From JAJEEA01 sp965243615 (GTDB lineage Bacteria; Acidobacteriota; Vicinamibacteria; Vicinamibacterales; UBA8438): a stretch of DNA of 64,000 bases. Below are positions 1 to 9,919 of the stretch, piece after piece. Position numbers and translations under genes: made by a program. Under the pieces are notes generated by a model that did no database searches, was not told the origin of the DNA, and worked only from the letters and a program-made list of their open reading frames with translations. How positions within the stretch are numbered: the first letter of the stretch is position 1; each line of letters begins with the position of its first letter. The stretch covers positions 5,952,001 to 6,016,000 of the forward strand of contig CBDEVO010000003.1 of NCBI GenBank assembly GCA_965243615.1, read 5' to 3'.

Positions 1-150
1 CGGCGTCAGGTCCAGCACGTCCCGGTACCGTTCATCGACGACCCAGTCGATGCGGGCGGCCGGGAACCGGTCCCGGAGCGCCGCCGCCACCGGCAACCCG
101 TGCACGACGTCGCCCAGGGCGCCGAGGCGGACGATGAGGATGGCTCGCAT
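1..150 (-). CDS. waaC: Heptosyltransferase (glycosyltransferase family 9), partial at window edge
   Basis: Only the first 50 residues are inside the window; the rest runs off the left edge. The start reads LIVRLGALGDVVHGLP shortly after the ATG at 150, followed by a WVVDERY segment. This is the nucleotide-binding N-terminus of family 9 glycosyltransferases, which move heptose from ADP-heptose onto the LPS inner core at the cytoplasmic face of the inner membrane. It lies 34 bp downstream of the ADP-heptose synthesis genes on the same strand. A WaaF-like paralogue is present upstream, so I infer heptosyltransferase I (WaaC). Another family 9 enzyme cannot be excluded from 50 residues. Confidence 0.75.
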   Translation of the reverse strand, partial: MRAILIVRLGALGDVVHGLPVAAALRDRFPAARIDWVVDERYRDVLDLTP

Positions 151-184
151 GGCTGCTCCGGCGCCGGGCGGCCCGGAAAGGCTC

Positions 185-694
185 CTACGGCGCCGCCTCA
201 GGTGCCGAGCGGATACGGGTCACGAGGTCGCGGGTCGAGTGCGTCTTGCCGTCTCCGACGATGACGGTGCGCCCGCCGTAGGCGCGGACCACGTCGCGCT
301 CCGGCACGGTGTCGACCGTGTAGTCCGGCCCCTTGCAGTGGACGTCGGGCTCGACGAGGGCCAGCAGCCGGCGGGCCGTCGCATCGGCGAACACGACGAC
401 GTAGTCGACGGCGGCGAACCCGGCCACCAGCTCGGCCCGGTCGGCGGCCGTCTGCACCGGCCGGCCCGGACCCTTCAACGCGGTCACCGAGGCGTCGTCG
501 TTGACCGCCACCACCAGACGGTCCGCCAGCGCCGCGGCGCCGGCGAGGTACCGCGCGTGACCGACGTGCAGCACGTCGAAGCAGCCGTTGGCGAACGCGA
601 TGGTGCGGCCGGCCGCTCGGTCGGCGCGCACGCGTTCCATGAGCTCGGACTCGGTGACGACGCGCCCCGCCGCGCGCCGTCTCGCCGCGGTCAC
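185..694 (-). CDS. rfaE2: D-glycero-beta-D-manno-heptose 1-phosphate adenylyltransferase
   Basis: This 169-aa protein makes ADP-heptose from heptose 1-phosphate and ATP, the last nucleotide-activation step for LPS core heptose. The cytidylyltransferase-fold motif is clear: FANGCFDVLHVGHARYL with its HxGH signature, then a GPGRPVQ segment. The chosen start is a GTG at 694 whose last two bases overlap the TGA of the kinase gene, implying translational coupling; the next in-frame ATG at 640 would cut into the domain. In many proteobacteria kinase and adenylyltransferase are fused as HldE. Here they are separate adjacent genes, as in other phyla. Confidence 0.9.
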   Translation of the reverse strand: MTAARRRAAGRVVTESELMERVRADRAAGRTIAFANGCFDVLHVGHARYLAGAAALADRLVVAVNDDASVTALKGPGRPVQTAADRAELVAGFAAVDYVVVFADATARRLLALVEPDVHCKGPDYTVDTVPERDVVRAYGGRTVIVGDGKTHSTRDLVTRIRSAPEAAP

Positions 695-1740
695 GACAGG
701 TCGCCCTCCACCGCCCGGAGCAGCTCGCTCCCGGTGACCACCGCGGTGCCGCGCTTCATGACCACGAGCCCCCCCGCGTAGTTGGCGAGGAGCGCCGCCT
801 CGAGGCACGAGGCGCCCGCGCTCAGGGCCGCCGCCATCGTGGCGATCACCGTGTCGCCGGCGCCGGTGACGTCGGTCACCTCGTCCGGGCCGTGGATCGG
901 GATGTGCTGGGTCGGACGCCCCGGCTCGAACAGGGCCATCCCCCGGCTCCCGCGGGTGACGAGCACCGCGTGCATCCCCGTGCGCTCGAGGATCGCGCGC
1001 CCGGCCCGCTCCAGCGCCTCCGGGTCCTCGCCGACCGCCCACCCGAGGACGTGCTCGACCTCCGACTCGTTGGGAACCGCCACCGTCAGCCCGCGGTGCT
1101 CCAGCACGCCGTACCGCGAGTCGAGCAGCACCGGCACCGCGGGGCCGCGCTTCCGCCGCGGCAGGCGGCGCTTGAGGCCGGCCACGAACCCCGGCGTGAT
1201 CAACCCGGTGCCGTAATCGGACACCACCACCGCGTCGCATCCCGCGAGCGCCTCCGCCGCCGCCCGCGCCACCGCGTCCCGCGCCTCCGGGGTGATCGGC
1301 GGCCCGTCCCGGTCGACCCGCACCACCTGCTGCCGGGCCGAGTGGATCCCCCCCGCGAGGATGCGCGTCTTCGTCGGCGTCCGGTAGCCCGGCAGGCGCA
1401 CGAGGCCGGTCCTCGTGAGGCCGCGCGGGATGCTCCGGACGAGACGGCGGCCGGCATCGTCCCGCCCGGCGAGGCCCACGAGCCGGGCCTCCGCCCCGAG
1501 GGCGGCCACGTTGCGGGCGGCGTTGCCCGCGCCCCCCGGCCGCACCTCGGTGGCGTCGTACTTGAGGATGAGCACGGGGGCCTCCCGAGACACCCGGTCG
1601 ATCCGCCCGTAGATGAACTCGTCGGCGATGAGGTCGCCGACCACGAGGATGCGGGGCCGCCCGAACGACCCGACCAGGTCGACGAGACGCGTCCGCAGCG
1701 CCTCGTCGCCGGGCCCCGGTTGAATGGAGGGCAGGATCAT
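691..1740 (-). CDS. rfaE1: D-glycero-beta-D-manno-heptose-7-phosphate kinase
   Basis: This 349-aa PfkB/ribokinase-family enzyme phosphorylates heptose 7-phosphate at C1 in the ADP-heptose pathway. The N-terminal segment ILVVGDLIADEFIYG and the glycine pair in RPGGAGNAARNVAALGA are the usual sugar-binding elements. DVTGAGDTVIATMA near the C-terminus is the PfkB signature with the catalytic Asp. The start is the ATG at 1740, 31 bp after waaF, and the stop overlaps the start of the adenylyltransferase gene. The order waaF, rfaE1, rfaE2, waaC on one strand makes a compact LPS inner-core operon. Confidence 0.93.
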   Translation of the reverse strand: MILPSIQPGPGDEALRTRLVDLVGSFGRPRILVVGDLIADEFIYGRIDRVSREAPVLILKYDATEVRPGGAGNAARNVAALGAEARLVGLAGRDDAGRRLVRSIPRGLTRTGLVRLPGYRTPTKTRILAGGIHSARQQVVRVDRDGPPITPEARDAVARAAAEALAGCDAVVVSDYGTGLITPGFVAGLKRRLPRRKRGPAVPVLLDSRYGVLEHRGLTVAVPNESEVEHVLGWAVGEDPEALERAGRAILERTGMHAVLVTRGSRGMALFEPGRPTQHIPIHGPDEVTDVTGAGDTVIATMAAALSAGASCLEAALLANYAGGLVVMKRGTAVVTGSELLRAVEGDLS

Positions 1741-1771
1741 CGGACCAGCCGGTCGCGGGGGTCGGGCGGAT

Positions 1772-2842
1772 TCATCGCGGCCCTCCGCCTCCGGGCGGGG
1801 TCGCGGCGCCCGTCTCCGCGCCGGCCGGGAGCCGGCTTGCGGCCGCGTTGAGGACCTCGGCCTCGGAGATGCGCGTCATGCACCGATGGTCGATAGGGCA
1901 ATCGCGGAAGAAGCAGGGGCGGCACCACACGGGATGCGTCAGCACCGCGTGCCCGCCGACAGGCGCGGTCAGGCGCTCGTCGGTGGGGCCGAAGATGGCG
2001 GTCACGGGCACCCCGAGCGCCGCCGCCAGGTGCATCGCCCCCGAGTCGCCGGCAATCAACGTCCGACACGAGGCGAGCAGGCCGATCAGTTGCCGGAGAT
2101 CGGTCCGCCCGATCAGGTTCAGGAAACCGGGGCCCCGCCGGACATCGGCGTCAAGGGTGGATTCTATCGCAAGGCCGGCGTCCCGATCGTGGGCGCTGCC
2201 GAGCAGCACGACGCGCGCGCCGAGATCCCGCACCAGACGGGCGGCGACGCCGGCGTAGCGATTCGGCGGCCACCGCTTGGCGTGGCCGTAGGCGGCCCCC
2301 GGCGCCATGCCCACGAGCGGCCGCCGGTCGGCGACGCCGGCCGCGGCGAGCAGCTTGCGGGCGCGCTCGCGCAGGGCGGCCGGCGCCTCGAGGCCGGGCT
2401 CGGCGGCGACCGGCTCGATGCCCAGGCCGCGGACCAGCGCGAGATAGCGGTCCACCTGATGCACGGGGCCGCCGCGACGGCCCGGGGGCGTCACCGCCCG
2501 GGTCAGCAGGGCCCGCCGCCACTGCCCCGCGAACCCCCAGCGCTCCGCGATGCCCGCCCGCCGGGCGATCCACGCGGACCCGAACGAGCCGGGCAGCAGC
2601 AGCACCGCGTCGAACCCGCCGCGCCGCAGCGCCTCCTCCTCGCCGCGCCGCGCTTCCGCCCCGCCGCGCGGCACCCCCACCACCTCGTCGACGCCCGGCG
2701 CGGCCGAGAGCAGGGGCGACAGCGGACGGGGGCACGCCGCCGCGAGGACCGCCGCCGGATAGTGCGCGCGGAGCGCCGCCAACGCCGGCAACGCCATCAC
2801 GACGTCGCCGAGCCAGTTCGGAGTCCGTAGCAGCAGGCGCAT
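1772..2842 (-). CDS. waaF: Lipopolysaccharide heptosyltransferase II
   Basis: A 356-aa family 9 glycosyltransferase that adds the second heptose to the LPS inner core from ADP-heptose. Recognisable blocks are RTPNWLGDVVMALPAL at the N-terminus, PGAAYGHAKRWP in the middle, and AGDSGAMHLAAALGVPV with IFGPTDERLTAP near the end; these form the nucleotide-sugar site. A cysteine-rich tail (CRPCFFRDCPIDHRC) is common in the family. The start at 2842 fits the conserved N-terminus better than an in-frame ATG 45 bp upstream. It is first in the minus-strand run with rfaE1-rfaE2-waaC. Confidence 0.93.
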   Translation of the reverse strand: MRLLLRTPNWLGDVVMALPALAALRAHYPAAVLAAACPRPLSPLLSAAPGVDEVVGVPRGGAEARRGEEEALRRGGFDAVLLLPGSFGSAWIARRAGIAERWGFAGQWRRALLTRAVTPPGRRGGPVHQVDRYLALVRGLGIEPVAAEPGLEAPAALRERARKLLAAAGVADRRPLVGMAPGAAYGHAKRWPPNRYAGVAARLVRDLGARVVLLGSAHDRDAGLAIESTLDADVRRGPGFLNLIGRTDLRQLIGLLASCRTLIAGDSGAMHLAAALGVPVTAIFGPTDERLTAPVGGHAVLTHPVWCRPCFFRDCPIDHRCMTRISEAEVLNAAASRLPAGAETGAATPPGGGGPR

Positions 2843-2937
2843 CGGTGTCCCACTCCCCGGCCGCCGGCGCCCTCGAGGACTCGGCACGCCGCGCGGGAGC
2901 GATTAATCGCACGAGAACACGCTGAGCATGTGATAAC

Positions 2938-3117
2938 ATGCACGCGATGGAAGTCGTTCAGTTGACCATCGACCTGTTGACCGCGTTCGGCGCCTTGGCT
3001 GCCGCGACCGGCGTCATCATGCTCAACAACAAGTTCAACCGCTTGCAGGGCAAGGTTGAGACTCTGGAAACCAGCTTCAACGCGCACGTCAACGCGCCGG
3101 GATTGCACCGAAGCTGA
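2938..3117 (+). CDS. Small hypothetical protein with one hydrophobic segment
   Basis: A 59-aa frame on the strand opposite to its neighbours, starting ATG at 2938 with an alternative ATG at 2947. It has a hydrophobic stretch (LLTAFGALAAATGVIML) followed by a polar, heptad-like segment (NNKFNRLQGKVETLETSF), as in a single-pass membrane protein with a short coiled coil. Its base composition is less GC-extreme than the flanking genes. A perfect 12-bp palindrome, GCGATTAATCGC, lies at 2899-2910 upstream. I recognise no family. It occupies the 416-bp gap between waaF and lpxL, which holds no other gene. Expression is unproven. Confidence 0.4.
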   Translation: MHAMEVVQLTIDLLTAFGALAAATGVIMLNNKFNRLQGKVETLETSFNAHVNAPGLHRS

Positions 3118-3258
3118 ACCGCTCCACCCGATCGGCGTTTCCCGCCCGAGTACGCGGCAGCGCTCCCGTTGCCGCCGCCTCTCCGCCCACCGCCCTCGGC
3201 TCGCGTTCGAGGCTCGCCCACACCGGTTTCGCCACCGGGTGGGGCTATGGCGCCCGGT

Positions 3259-4239
3259 TCAACGGACCGGCCGTCTCCCGGCCGCGGCAACCCGCGAATC
3301 CCCTGAGCCCGTTCGGGACGCGGCGTCCGAAGGCGCGTCGGCGAGGCGCCAGCGCCGGTGCATCCACAGGTACAGCTCGGGCCGCCGCCGCACGTGGGAC
3401 GCGAGCACGTCGGTGCACCGTTGGGTCAGGACCTGGACCGCGTCGGGGCGGCGGGGGTCGGGGGCCTCGACCGGGGGCTCGTAGACCACGCGGTAGCGCC
3501 CCCCTTCGACCGGCAGCGTGAACACCGGAATCACCGGCGCGCCCGCACGCAGGGCCAGCGCCGCGACGGCCGACGTCGCCGCGGCGGGCCGCCCGAGGAA
3601 GTCCACCGTCACCGCGCTGCGGTCCTGCATGTGCTGGTCGACCATCATGCCGACGGGGCGGCGTTCGCGCAGGCCGCGCAGCAGCCCCCGCACCGCCCCC
3701 TGCCGCGGGACCACCCGGGTCCCGACCCGCGTCCTCACCCGTTCGATCATCGCCTCGAGCCGCGGATTGTCCAGCGTGCGCGCCACCATCACGATCGGCT
3801 CGAAACGGACCGCGTGGGCCATGACGTGGAGCTCCCAGAACCCGAAGTGCCCCGTGAAGAACATCGCGCCGCGGCCCGACGCCCTCGCCCGCTCCACGTG
3901 CTCGGCCCCCTCGAACTCGACCCGCGCCATCATGTCCTCGACGCGCATCGCGTCGAACCGCAGCAGCTCGATCACGTGGCGGCCGACGCTCGCGAACGCG
4001 CCCGCCACGATGGCGCGCCGCTCGTCGTCGTCCCGTTCCGGCAGGGCCGCCCGCACGTTGGCCGTCGCCGTGTGCCGGCGGCGGTGGTCCCAGCGGTGGA
4101 ACAGCCACCCCAGCCCGCCGCCCAGCCCCGCCCCCCAGCGGCGCGGCATCGCCCGCACCGCCGACTGCACCGCCCGCACCGCCAGGTACTCCGCGAGATG
4201 ACGGACCGGCCGGGACCGTCGCGGCGCTCCCGCCGTCAC
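3259..4239 (-). CDS. lpxL: Lipid A biosynthesis lauroyl/myristoyl acyltransferase (LpxL/HtrB family)
   Basis: This 326-aa membrane-associated acyltransferase adds a secondary acyl chain to Kdo2-lipid IVA. The catalytic H-x4-E motif is seen in TGHFGFWELH. Other family features are an N-terminal hydrophobic and arginine-rich region and the stretch DQHMQDRSAVTVDFLGRPAA. The start is inferred to be the GTG at 4239, whose last two bases overlap the TGA of lpxK (a GTGA junction); an ATG-initiated version would be truncated. It is the last gene of waaA-lpxK-lpxL. Which acyl chain is transferred cannot be read from sequence. Confidence 0.85.
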   Translation of the reverse strand: MTAGAPRRSRPVRHLAEYLAVRAVQSAVRAMPRRWGAGLGGGLGWLFHRWDHRRRHTATANVRAALPERDDDERRAIVAGAFASVGRHVIELLRFDAMRVEDMMARVEFEGAEHVERARASGRGAMFFTGHFGFWELHVMAHAVRFEPIVMVARTLDNPRLEAMIERVRTRVGTRVVPRQGAVRGLLRGLRERRPVGMMVDQHMQDRSAVTVDFLGRPAAATSAVAALALRAGAPVIPVFTLPVEGGRYRVVYEPPVEAPDPRRPDAVQVLTQRCTDVLASHVRRRPELYLWMHRRWRLADAPSDAASRTGSGDSRVAAAGRRPVR

Positions 4240-5330
4240 CGCGACGCGCTCCGCTCGGCCGCGAGCCGCCCCGCGATGAAGGCGCGGAACGGCGCTTCCG
4301 GGGTCACCGCACAGGTCATGGGCATCGTCGCCAGGACCGGGTCGAACGGCAGCCACGGCTCGAGGCGGACGAAGTCCTTGTCGGTCGTCACGATCGCCTC
4401 CGCCCTCGCGCGCCGGGCCTCGGCCTGGATGCGGTCGGCCTCGCGCCGCCGGTACCGATGATGGTCGGCGAAGGCCACGGTGTGGACGACGTCCAACCCC
4501 GCCGCGCGCAGGTCGTCGAAGAACCGCTCGGGACGCGCGATGCCGGCCACCGCGGCGACCCGCGCTCGCGCGCCGAGCCCGTCGCCGTCGCCGCCCGGCC
4601 GGCCCACCCGCACCGGGCCGGACCGGCGCCGCACGTGGAACACGCGGGCCGGCTGAAGCTCGGCCTCCACCCGAGCCCGGCGGTCCGCCGGCACGTCGAC
4701 CAGGAGCAGGGCGTCGGCAAGGCGCGCCGTCGCCAGCCGCTCGCGCAGCCGCCCCGCGGGCAGCACCCGCGGGTCGTCGAGGTCCGCGGCCGACAGCAGG
4801 ACGAGGTCGGTGCCGCGGGCCAGCGTCAGGTGCTGGAACCCGTCGTCGAGCACGTGCACGGTGGCCCCAAACCGGGTCTCGGCGAGGCGACCCGCGAGAT
4901 GGCGGTCTTCCGCGACCACCACGGCGACCCCGTCGAGGGTCCGGGCCAGCATCCACGGCTCGTCGCCGGCGACGGCGAGGCTGCCCACGATCCGCTCGAA
5001 GTCGCATATCACCGCCGCTCCCTCGACCGGATCGGCGCGCCCGTAGCCGCGGCTGAGGACGGCGGGCCGCTCCCCCATCTCCACCAGCATGCGGGCCAGC
5101 GCGGCGACGAGCGGGGTCTTGCCGCTGCCGCCGGCCGCGAGGGCCCCCACGCTGACGACCGGCCGCACGAGCCGGCGGCGGGCCTCGGGGCGGCGGCCGT
5201 ACCAACGCCGGCGCCGCCACGCGGCTGCGTCGTACAGGCGGCTGGGCAATCGCAGCAGGATCCTGTCCTCGTCGGCGGCCCCGCACCGGCCGGGCGCGGT
5301 CCGCGGTCGTCCCGGTCCCGATCTCGTCAT
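4236..5330 (-). CDS. lpxK: Tetraacyldisaccharide 4'-kinase
   Basis: LpxK phosphorylates the 4' position of the tetraacyldisaccharide 1-phosphate to give lipid IVA at the inner membrane. The P-loop GALAAGGSGKT is near residue 62, where the family usually has it, and the DDGFQHLTLARGTDLVLL block carries the conserved DDGxQH motif. Another ATG at 5402 would add 24 residues and overlap waaA by 17 bp; I prefer 5330 because the P-loop distance then matches the family. The stop overlaps the GTG of lpxL. Length is 364 aa, slightly longer than average. Confidence 0.9.
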   Translation of the reverse strand: MTRSGPGRPRTAPGRCGAADEDRILLRLPSRLYDAAAWRRRRWYGRRPEARRRLVRPVVSVGALAAGGSGKTPLVAALARMLVEMGERPAVLSRGYGRADPVEGAAVICDFERIVGSLAVAGDEPWMLARTLDGVAVVVAEDRHLAGRLAETRFGATVHVLDDGFQHLTLARGTDLVLLSAADLDDPRVLPAGRLRERLATARLADALLLVDVPADRRARVEAELQPARVFHVRRRSGPVRVGRPGGDGDGLGARARVAAVAGIARPERFFDDLRAAGLDVVHTVAFADHHRYRRREADRIQAEARRARAEAIVTTDKDFVRLEPWLPFDPVLATMPMTCAVTPEAPFRAFIAGRLAAERSASR

Positions 5331-5385
5331 CGGGACCCGGCACCCGTCAAGCCGCGGCGTTCTCGGTCGCCGGGTCCCGATCTCC

Positions 5386-6717
5386 TCAGCACGACCGCGC
5401 ATGCGGCGTTCCCGCCGATGCGGGGCGGCCGGGCGGCGGCAGCACCGCCGCGATCTCGGCGAGGCTGCGCGCGGCCGCGCCCCGGTTCGCCTCGACGAGG
5501 GACCGGGCCGCGGTCCCCAGCTCGGCGCGCTGCCGCGGGTCGGCCAGCAGCCCGGCCAGCACCGATTCCAACTCTTCGGCCCCCGAGACCCGGCGGGCGG
5601 CCCGGTGGGCGAGAAACAGCTCGGCGATCTCGGCGAAGTTCTCCATGTGCGGCCCGAACACCACCGGCCTCCCCCGGGCCGCCGGCTCGATCACGTTGTG
5701 CCCGCCCACCGGCACCAGGCTCCCCCCGACGAAGACGACGGTGGCCGCCGGGAACAGCGCGGCCAGCTCGCCCACCGTGTCCAGCACGACGACGTCGGCC
5801 CGTCCCGCACCGTCCTCCGGCAGGCGGCTGCGGCGCACCGCCGCGAGCCCGCGCGCCGCCGCGAGGGCGGCCACCTCGGCACCACGCTCGGGATGGCGCG
5901 GCGCGAGCAGGAGCACGAGATCGGGCACCGCGGACCGCAGCCGCCGGAATGCGTCGAGCACCGGCTCCTCCTCGCCGGGGTGCGTGCTCGCGGCCATGAG
6001 CACCGGCCGGTCCGGCGCGAGGCCGAGCGAACGCGGGAGGTCGTCGTCGCGGGCCGCGGGGGCAGGCGGCGGCGCCGGCAGCGCGTCGAACTTCAGGTTC
6101 CCGGTCATGACCACCCGGTCGGCCGGCGCGCCGAGATCGACGAGGCGCCGGGCCGACTCGTCGCTCTGGGCGCAGCACCGGTCCACGTCGGCCAGCACCC
6201 GCCGGAACCACCGCCGCACCAGCCGGTAGCGCGGATACGACCGATCGGAGATGCGCCCGTTGACGAGCATCGTCCTCACCCCTCGCCGGGCGCAGCGCCG
6301 CAGCAGGTTGGGCCACAGCTCGGTGTCCACCGCGACGAACAGCACCGGCCGCACGCGGTCCAGCACGCGGTCGACGGCGGGCGGCAGGTCGAGGGGAAAG
6401 TAGAACAGGCCGTCGACCGCCTCGATGCCGGCGGCGACCGCCCGACCGGTCCGGGTGGTGGTCGAGAGCCACAGCCGATGGCCGGGATAGCGGTCGCGCA
6501 GCCCGGGAATCAGGGTGCGGGCCGCCTGCACCTCACCCACCGACACCGCGTGAATCCAGATCGACGGCCGCCCCCCCGGATCGACCCGGTCCGGCAGGCG
6601 GCCCCAGCGCTCCCGCATCGTCCCGACGTACTTGCCGTGGCGCGCCGCCTCGTACAGGAGGCGTGGGGACATCGACAGGGCGTAGCAGACGATGGCCGCG
6701 CTGTACAGCAGATGCAT
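5386..6717 (-). CDS. waaA: 3-deoxy-D-manno-octulosonic acid (Kdo) transferase
   Basis: A 443-aa glycosyltransferase that transfers Kdo from CMP-Kdo to lipid IVA. The N-terminal membrane anchor (LLYSAAIVCYAL) is followed by the Kdo-transferase signature IWIHAVSVGEVQAA and the glycine-rich FVGGSLVPVGGHNVIEPAA block near the C-terminus. The start is the ATG at 6717. The gene opens the minus-strand lipid A operon and is divergent from gap. The open frame extends far upstream antisense to gap and pgk, but that extension has no family similarity and is not part of the gene. Confidence 0.93.
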   Translation of the reverse strand: MHLLYSAAIVCYALSMSPRLLYEAARHGKYVGTMRERWGRLPDRVDPGGRPSIWIHAVSVGEVQAARTLIPGLRDRYPGHRLWLSTTTRTGRAVAAGIEAVDGLFYFPLDLPPAVDRVLDRVRPVLFVAVDTELWPNLLRRCARRGVRTMLVNGRISDRSYPRYRLVRRWFRRVLADVDRCCAQSDESARRLVDLGAPADRVVMTGNLKFDALPAPPPAPAARDDDLPRSLGLAPDRPVLMAASTHPGEEEPVLDAFRRLRSAVPDLVLLLAPRHPERGAEVAALAAARGLAAVRRSRLPEDGAGRADVVVLDTVGELAALFPAATVVFVGGSLVPVGGHNVIEPAARGRPVVFGPHMENFAEIAELFLAHRAARRVSGAEELESVLAGLLADPRQRAELGTAARSLVEANRGAAARSLAEIAAVLPPPGRPASAGTPHARSC

Positions 6718-6749
6718 CGATGGGCCGCTTCGGAGCCTCGGCACGCCGG

Positions 6750-6780
6750 TTGACCCGACCGCCGCGCCATAACCTACAAT
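6750..6780 (+). promoter_or_regulatory. Sigma70-like promoter for gap operon
   Basis: TTGACC at 6750-6755 and TACAAT at 6775-6780 are separated by 19 bp, a little longer than ideal. They lie about 75 bp before the gap start in the divergent waaA/gap intergenic region. A strong Shine-Dalgarno, GGAGGAAGG, follows at 6836-6844. Confidence 0.55.
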
Positions 6781-6855
6781 AGATCGTTTGTGGACCGAGA
6801 TCAGGAGGCGCGCCGGGAGGCGGCGCGCCGCCCCGGAGGAAGGTCGAGACAGGGC

Positions 6856-7863
<1,008 letters not shown>

Positions 7864-7909
7864 GGGGAGACCAGCCGACCGCATCGGTCCGGACCGACCC
7901 CAGGCAATC

Positions 7910-9115
7910 GTGGCCAAGAGAACCATCCGCGACCTCGAGCTCGACGGGCGCCGGCTGTTCGTGAGGGTCGACTTCAACGTCCCCCTGCGCGACGGGGTCA
8001 TCGGCGACGACACCCGCATTCGCGCCGCCCTTCCCACCCTGAGGCTCGCCCTCGAACGGGGAGCGACGCTCCTCGTCGGCTCGCATCTCGGCCGCCCCGG
8101 GGGGAAGGCGAGTCCCGACCTCACGCTGCGGCCGGTTGCCGCGCGGTTGTCGGAGCTGGTGGGACGCCCGGTGGTCTTCGCGCCCGACGCGGTCGGCGAG
8201 CCCGTGACCGCCGCGCTGGCCGAGGCCGGCCGCGGCGGCGTCGTGCTGCTCGAGAACCTGCGCTTCCACGCCGGGGAGGAAGCCAACGACCCCGCGTTCG
8301 CGGCTGCCCTGGCCGCCCCGTGCGACGCCTACGTCAACGACGCCTTCGGGACCGCGCACCGGGCCCACGCCTCGACCGTCGGCGTGACGGGCCTCGTCGC
8401 CGACGCCGCCGCCGGGCTGCTGATGACGGAGGAGCTGGAGCATCTCGGGGCGCTCCTCGCCTCGCCGCCACGGCCCTTCGTCGGCATCCTCGGCGGCGCC
8501 AAGGTCTCGGGCAAGCTGGAGGTCATCGAGAACCTGCTGCCCCGCCTGGACGCGCTCCTCGTCGGCGGCGCCATGGCCTACACGTTCCTGAAGGCGCGCG
8601 GGCGCCCGGTGGGCCGATCGCTGGTCGAGGACGCCCTCGTCGACACCGTCCGCGGCGTCGAGCAGTCGGCAGGGGCCCACGGCGTGCGGCTCGAGCTGCC
8701 GGGCGACCACGTCGTCGCCGACCGGCTCGACGCCGGCGCCGCCCACGCCACCATCGGCGTGGACGACCCCGCCATCGGCGACCGCCTCGGGGTCGACGTC
8801 GGCCCCGAGACCATCGGCCGCTACCGGGAGGCGGTGGCCGTCGCCCGTACCGTCCTCTGGAACGGACCGATGGGGGTGTTCGAGATCCCCCCCTTCGCCG
8901 CCGGCACCCTCGCCGTCGCCCGCGCCGTCGCGGACAGCCCCGCGACCTCCATCGTGGGGGGAGGCGACTCGGTCGCCGCTGTCCACCGGGCCGGCGTCGC
9001 CGGGCGCATCACCCACGTCTCGACCGGCGGCGGCGCGTCGCTCGAGTTCCTCGGCGGCCGCACCCTGCCCGGCGTCGCCGCGATGCCCGACGCCGCGGGC
9101 GGGAGCGGGAGCTGA
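7910..9115 (+). CDS. pgk: Phosphoglycerate kinase
   Basis: A 401-aa kinase of full family length that makes ATP and 3-phosphoglycerate from 1,3-bisphosphoglycerate. The N-terminal substrate site RVDFNVPLRDG, then LLENLRFHAGEE, ILGGAKVSGKLEVI and the C-terminal nucleotide loop GGGDSVAAVHRAG are all present. It starts with GTG at 7910, 46 bp after gap, and is followed after 3 bp by tpiA, so the three glycolytic genes form one transcription unit. Confidence 0.97.
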   Translation: MAKRTIRDLELDGRRLFVRVDFNVPLRDGVIGDDTRIRAALPTLRLALERGATLLVGSHLGRPGGKASPDLTLRPVAARLSELVGRPVVFAPDAVGEPVTAALAEAGRGGVVLLENLRFHAGEEANDPAFAAALAAPCDAYVNDAFGTAHRAHASTVGVTGLVADAAAGLLMTEELEHLGALLASPPRPFVGILGGAKVSGKLEVIENLLPRLDALLVGGAMAYTFLKARGRPVGRSLVEDALVDTVRGVEQSAGAHGVRLELPGDHVVADRLDAGAAHATIGVDDPAIGDRLGVDVGPETIGRYREAVAVARTVLWNGPMGVFEIPPFAAGTLAVARAVADSPATSIVGGGDSVAAVHRAGVAGRITHVSTGGGASLEFLGGRTLPGVAAMPDAAGGSGS

Positions 9116-9118
9116 CCC

Positions 9119-9901
9119 ATGCCCAGACGCCCCTTCGTCGCCGCCAACTGGAAGATGCACAAGACCGTCGCCGAGGCCGTCGACTACGCGGGCGAGCTCG
9201 TGCCGCGCGTGCGCGACGCGGCCGGCGTGGACATCGTCCTCGCCCCGCCGTTCCCGGCCCTGCCCGCGCTGGTCGACGCGCTGGCCGGCCCCGGGGCCGG
9301 CGGCCGCATCGCGGTAGCCGCGCAGAACGTCCACGCCGAGACGCAGGGGGCCTTCACCGGCGAGGTCAGCCTGCCCATGCTCCGGGCGTGCGGGGTGACC
9401 GCCGCCATCATCGGCCATTCCGAGCGCCGCCGGCTCTTCGGCGAGACCGACGCCGGCGTCAACGCCAAGGCCCGGGCCGCCGCGGCGGCGGGGCTGACGC
9501 CCATCGTCTGCGTCGGCGAGGCCCTGGAGGAACGCGAGGCCGACCGCACCTTCGACGTGCTCGACCGCCAGATCGAGGCGGGCCTCGCAGGCCTGTCGCC
9601 GGAACAGGCCGGCGCCGCCGTCGTCGCCTACGAGCCGGTCTGGGCCATCGGCACCGGCCGCGTCGCCACCCCCGACCAGGCCGACGCCGCCCACCGCCGC
9701 ATCCGCACCCGGCTTGCGACCCATTTCGGCCGCGACGCGGCCGCCGCCTGCCGCGTCATCTACGGCGGCAGCGTCAAGCCCGGCAACGCCGGCACCCTGA
9801 TGGCGCAGCCCGACGTCGACGGCGCCCTCGTCGGCGGGGCCGGCCTCGACCCCGCCGCCTTCGCGGAAATCGTGGCGGCCAGCCGACCCGTCGCGCAATA
9901 G
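9119..9901 (+). CDS. tpiA: Triosephosphate isomerase
   Basis: A 260-aa TIM-barrel enzyme interconverting dihydroxyacetone phosphate and glyceraldehyde 3-phosphate. All catalytic elements are visible: ANWKMHK with the lysine, IGHSERR with the histidine, AYEPVWAIGTG with the glutamate and loop 6, and the phosphate-binding YGGSVKPGN. It starts 3 bp after the pgk stop and ends 18 bp before secG, consistent with one operon. Confidence 0.97.
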   Translation: MPRRPFVAANWKMHKTVAEAVDYAGELVPRVRDAAGVDIVLAPPFPALPALVDALAGPGAGGRIAVAAQNVHAETQGAFTGEVSLPMLRACGVTAAIIGHSERRRLFGETDAGVNAKARAAAAAGLTPIVCVGEALEEREADRTFDVLDRQIEAGLAGLSPEQAGAAVVAYEPVWAIGTGRVATPDQADAAHRRIRTRLATHFGRDAAAACRVIYGGSVKPGNAGTLMAQPDVDGALVGGAGLDPAAFAEIVAASRPVAQ

Positions 9902-9904
9902 CCG

Positions 9905-9910
9905 TATAAT
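9905..9910 (+). promoter_or_regulatory. Possible -10 box before secG
   Basis: A perfect TATAAT lies 9 bp before the secG start, but no good -35 is found at the expected spacing (GCCGAC at 9882-9887). If used it would give an almost leaderless secG mRNA. It may equally be chance within the ribosome-binding region. Confidence 0.2.
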
Positions 9911-9919
9911 GGAGGGACG

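Noticed and set aside
8320..9909. 529-codon plus-strand frame across pgk and tpiA
   Set aside because: Arg/Pro-rich shadow in another frame of the glycolytic genes.
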